From the NCBI RefSeq assembly GCF_029395535.1, contig NZ_CP113920.1:1984001-2048000 (forward strand): a DNA stretch of 64,000 bases, read 5' to 3'. This DNA comes from Bifidobacterium sp. ESL0732. Its GTDB lineage: Bacteria > Actinomycetota > Actinomycetes > Actinomycetales > Bifidobacteriaceae. The position numbers were made by a program, and so were the translations under genes. Each line of letters opens with the position of its first letter. Position 1 is the first letter of the stretch. The notes below the pieces were generated by a model that did no database searches, had not been told where the DNA came from, and was given only the letters and a program-made list of their open reading frames with translations. Below, piece after piece: positions 61,932-64,000 of the stretch.

Positions 61932-63551
61932 TCAGCGCTTGGAGGCATCGTCCGTCGAAGTCTGCTTGGAAAGTCCGAAGGAAATGACGAATGCGACAAT
62001 GGCGAGTACCAGCGCGAAAGTGAAGCCCCAGCGCGAGCCGGTGACGAAGGCCATCGCCTTGCCGCCGGAATGGGAAGCCGCTTGGCCGGCACCGAGCAAA
62101 ATCGTGGCGACCGCGGTGATGACCGCGCCGACAACCTGCTGCATCGTGTTCAGGATGGTGGAGCCATCGGTCGAAAGATGCTGCGGCAGCGAGGCGAGCG
62201 CCGAGGACTGGGCAGGGCTCATCGCCATCGGGATACCGATCATCAGGATGACGTGCGCGCAGATGATGTACGCCACGGAAGTCGACGGGCCAGCCAGCAT
62301 CAGCAGGACGACGCCGATCATGGAGAGCACCAATCCGCCGCGCACGAGCCACTTCGCGCCAACGACATCGTAGAGGCGGCCGGCGAACATGGAAACGACC
62401 GCGTTGGCCACGCCGCCGGGCAGCATCACGAGGCCGGTGAGCGCAACCTTTACGCCGAGGCCGTTCTGCAGCTCCTGTGGCATCAGATACATGGTGGCCA
62501 GGGTGATGCCGAAGTTCATCATCACGATCAACGCGCCGACGGTGAACTGACGAATGCCCAGCGCATGCAGGTCGATGACCGGGTTGTCCATGTGCAGCTG
62601 ACGGTAGCTATACGTGGCGATGGCCGCAATGCCGACGATCAGAATCGCGATGACCGGTAGCGAGAAACCGAAGTCGCTGATGAGGCTGACGCCAAGCACG
62701 AACCCGCCGAAGCCGACGATCGAAGTGATGCAGGAAAGCGCGTCAATGCTTGGCTTGGTGAGCTTGTAGGCGTTGACCATCCAGATCGAGGCGCAGACCA
62801 GCGCAACCAACGCAATGGCAGCGAAGAAGAAGAAAATCGCACGCCAAGAGAACGCGCCAATCAAGCCGCCGGCAAGTGTCGGGCCAATGGCCGGGGCAAA
62901 CATGACCACAAGACCGGCCATACCCATGGCAGCACCAATCTTGTTAAGCGGGAAAACCTCGAGAATGACCGAGAACATCATCGGCAGCACCAGACCGGTC
63001 GAAATGCCCTGAATCATGCGGCCAGCAAGCAGCATACCGAACGATGTGCCCGGGGCGAAACCGGAAATCAGCGAGCCTACGAAGAACATCGCGAGCGCAA
63101 ACAACAACAGCGGCTTCGACGGAATCCACTTTAAGAGCATACTGGTGAACGGCAGCACGATGCCAATGACGAGCATGTAGCCCACCACCATCCACTGCGC
63201 GGTGCCGGAACCGATATGGAAGCTGACCATCAAATCAGGCAGTGCGATGTTCATCGCGGTTTCGCTGAGCATCCCGAGGAAGGCGCCGAGATACAGCCCG
63301 AGCATCGTCAGATTCGGGTGCTTGACGTCGATACGCGCTTTCAGCGGCTTGTGCGGCGATGTCGGGTCTTCTACCTCGCGCTTTGATTTCTCCTTGGCGC
63401 CTCCGAGAGGCATTGAGACCGCCCCGGCGTTAAGTGCTACAGCAGCGCTGTCCCCTTTGCCGCCAGCAACGTTCATACTTCCGCTTCGACTTCCGTTTTC
63501 CCGTAACGTCCCGTTTTCGGGCACAATTGATCTAGACATGGCAGAGCCCAT
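61932..63551 (-). CDS. DHA2-family MFS drug efflux transporter
   Basis: A 539-residue 14-helix transporter. A cytoplasmic N-terminal tail of about 80 residues precedes TM1 (LGLYLGAFLGMLSETAMNIAL). The MFAPAIGPTLAGGLIGAFSWR segment is the motif-C region and IPSKPLLLFALAMFF resembles motif A. Layout and motifs parallel the DHA2 pump at 10833, but no regulator is adjacent. ATG 63551 follows GGAGAAAG; ATG 63539 and an upstream start at 63572 are alternatives. Confidence 0.9.
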   Translation of the reverse strand: MGSAMSRSIVPENGTLRENGSRSGSMNVAGGKGDSAAVALNAGAVSMPLGGAKEKSKREVEDPTSPHKPLKARIDVKHPNLTMLGLYLGAFLGMLSETAMNIALPDLMVSFHIGSGTAQWMVVGYMLVIGIVLPFTSMLLKWIPSKPLLLFALAMFFVGSLISGFAPGTSFGMLLAGRMIQGISTGLVLPMMFSVILEVFPLNKIGAAMGMAGLVVMFAPAIGPTLAGGLIGAFSWRAIFFFFAAIALVALVCASIWMVNAYKLTKPSIDALSCITSIVGFGGFVLGVSLISDFGFSLPVIAILIVGIAAIATYSYRQLHMDNPVIDLHALGIRQFTVGALIVMMNFGITLATMYLMPQELQNGLGVKVALTGLVMLPGGVANAVVSMFAGRLYDVVGAKWLVRGGLVLSMIGVVLLMLAGPSTSVAYIICAHVILMIGIPMAMSPAQSSALASLPQHLSTDGSTILNTMQQVVGAVITAVATILLGAGQAASHSGGKAMAFVTGSRWGFTFALVLAIVAFVISFGLSKQTSTDDASKR

Positions 63552-63776
63552 GTTTTTCTTTCTCCATTTCATTCCCGCGTCTTATCGCCGGTTACGGTTG
63601 CGCAGGAGATTCGTGCATCGCGCATTCAAGCGCATTCCTTTATGCAAGGGTGACGCGGAAAGCGCCCACTTTATATTGACAGGAACCCCTCAATCCCAAA
63701 AGCAAGACCTCATTATTAGCAGCTCACTGGACAACGCTGTTACGCCAAGTATGCAAAAATCAATATGAGGGCATGA

Positions 63777-63811
63777 AAAACCTCCGACGCCGAACGACGT
63801 ACGGAGGTTTT
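63777..63811 (-). terminator. Rho-independent terminator of the truncated gene
   Basis: AAAACCTCCG (63777-63786) and CGGAGGTTTT (63802-63811) form a perfect 10-bp stem with a further ACG/CGT extension. On the minus strand it ends in a T run, 41 bp after the stop of the gene at the window edge. Confidence 0.85.
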
Positions 63812-63851
63812 CAAATTGCTATTTGCTACTCATTACTCGTGATTCACGCGG

Positions 63852-64000
63852 TTAGGCCTCTACTGCAGTTTTGGCCGTTGCGATTCCGTCGGCGGCGATG
63901 CCAACTTCGGTATTCGAAGCGGCTTCGCCTTCGGTTTCGGAGCTTTCCTCGAGCAGCTCGCGGTCCTCTTGCGAACGGACCTCGTCCTTTTCGTCATTCA
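63852..64000 (-). CDS. C-terminal fragment of an unidentified protein
   Basis: Truncated at the window edge; 49 residues are visible, ending EGEAASNTEVGIAADG and then IATAKTAVEA before the TAA at 63852-63854. It is Glu/Ala/Asp-rich, like the low-complexity tails of other proteins here, and gives no family clue. The reading frame is open to the end of the window. A terminator follows. Confidence 0.6.
   Translation of the reverse strand, partial: NDEKDEVRSQEDRELLEESSETEGEAASNTEVGIAADGIATAKTAVEA

Overview
The window is chromosomal DNA of a member of the Bifidobacteriaceae, most likely Bifidobacterium or a close relative. The sequence is GC-rich with GC-ending codons. The conserved blocks rpsP-khpA-rimM-trmD, coaD-sepIVA-DUF177-rpmF-rnc and ilvB-ilvN have typical actinobacterial or bifidobacterial gene content. 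Ffh, CysS, RecG and S16 carry the long acidic or Ala/Lys-rich insertions and tails common in this family. I cannot name the species.

Layout. 0.2-5.6 kb: a polytopic membrane protein, a mannose-1-phosphate guanylyltransferase, tRNA-Thr(CGT), and a LysR regulator divergent from gap. 5.8-10.3 kb (minus strand): a sortase-dependent surface operon consisting of a pilin-like LAXTG protein, a 14-repeat DUF285 protein with its own LAXTG signal, and a class C sortase. 10.8-13.1 kb: a DHA2 efflux pump with its MarR regulator, with the same operator at both promoters. 13.3-16.5 kb: LysR/EamA divergent pair and NhaA. 16.9-20.5 kb: MerR, aldo/keto reductase, zinc alcohol dehydrogenase, flavodoxin. 20.7-27.8 kb: YbaK-type editing protein, tRNA-Leu(TAG), GNAT, AEC transporter, RdgB, RNase PH, Pr6Pr membrane protein, nicotinate phosphoribosyltransferase, DUF3039 protein. 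28.1-34.3 kb: coaD, sepIVA-like, DUF177, rpmF, rnc, ilvB, ilvN. 34.4-35.5 kb: an AT-rich FitAB/VapBC toxin-antitoxin locus plus a third small gene. 35.5-45.8 kb: ABC-F ATPase, glutamine amidotransferase, cysS, a second DUF285 surface protein, ffh, and a membrane-anchored endonuclease/phosphatase-family protein. 46-55.3 kb: an accessory island between the ffh region and rpsP, with an orphan DUF1778 antitoxin, a LacI-controlled sugar operon (binding protein, ATPase, two permeases, DUF4432 epimerase, D-lyxose-isomerase-like cupin) and a TacAT-type DUF1778/GNAT toxin-antitoxin pair. 55.4-64 kb: rpsP-khpA-rimM-trmD, rsmD, recG, a second DHA2 pump and the 3' end of an unidentified gene.

The most unusual feature is a set of short tandem arrays of imperfect palindromes with a nearly constant period (60-63 bp in six arrays, 51 bp in one). 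They lie in seven intergenic gaps, always beside at least one gene 3' end and never in a divergent promoter region. Different gaps carry different sequence families, but two families recur at distant sites: 5.7 with 10.7 kb, and 27.3 with 57.0 kb. They do not look like CRISPR arrays. Other points are a DUF285 repeat protein in the position usually held by a minor pilin, several start codons about one -10 element from the transcript start (leaderless mRNAs), and low-complexity insertions in many housekeeping enzymes.
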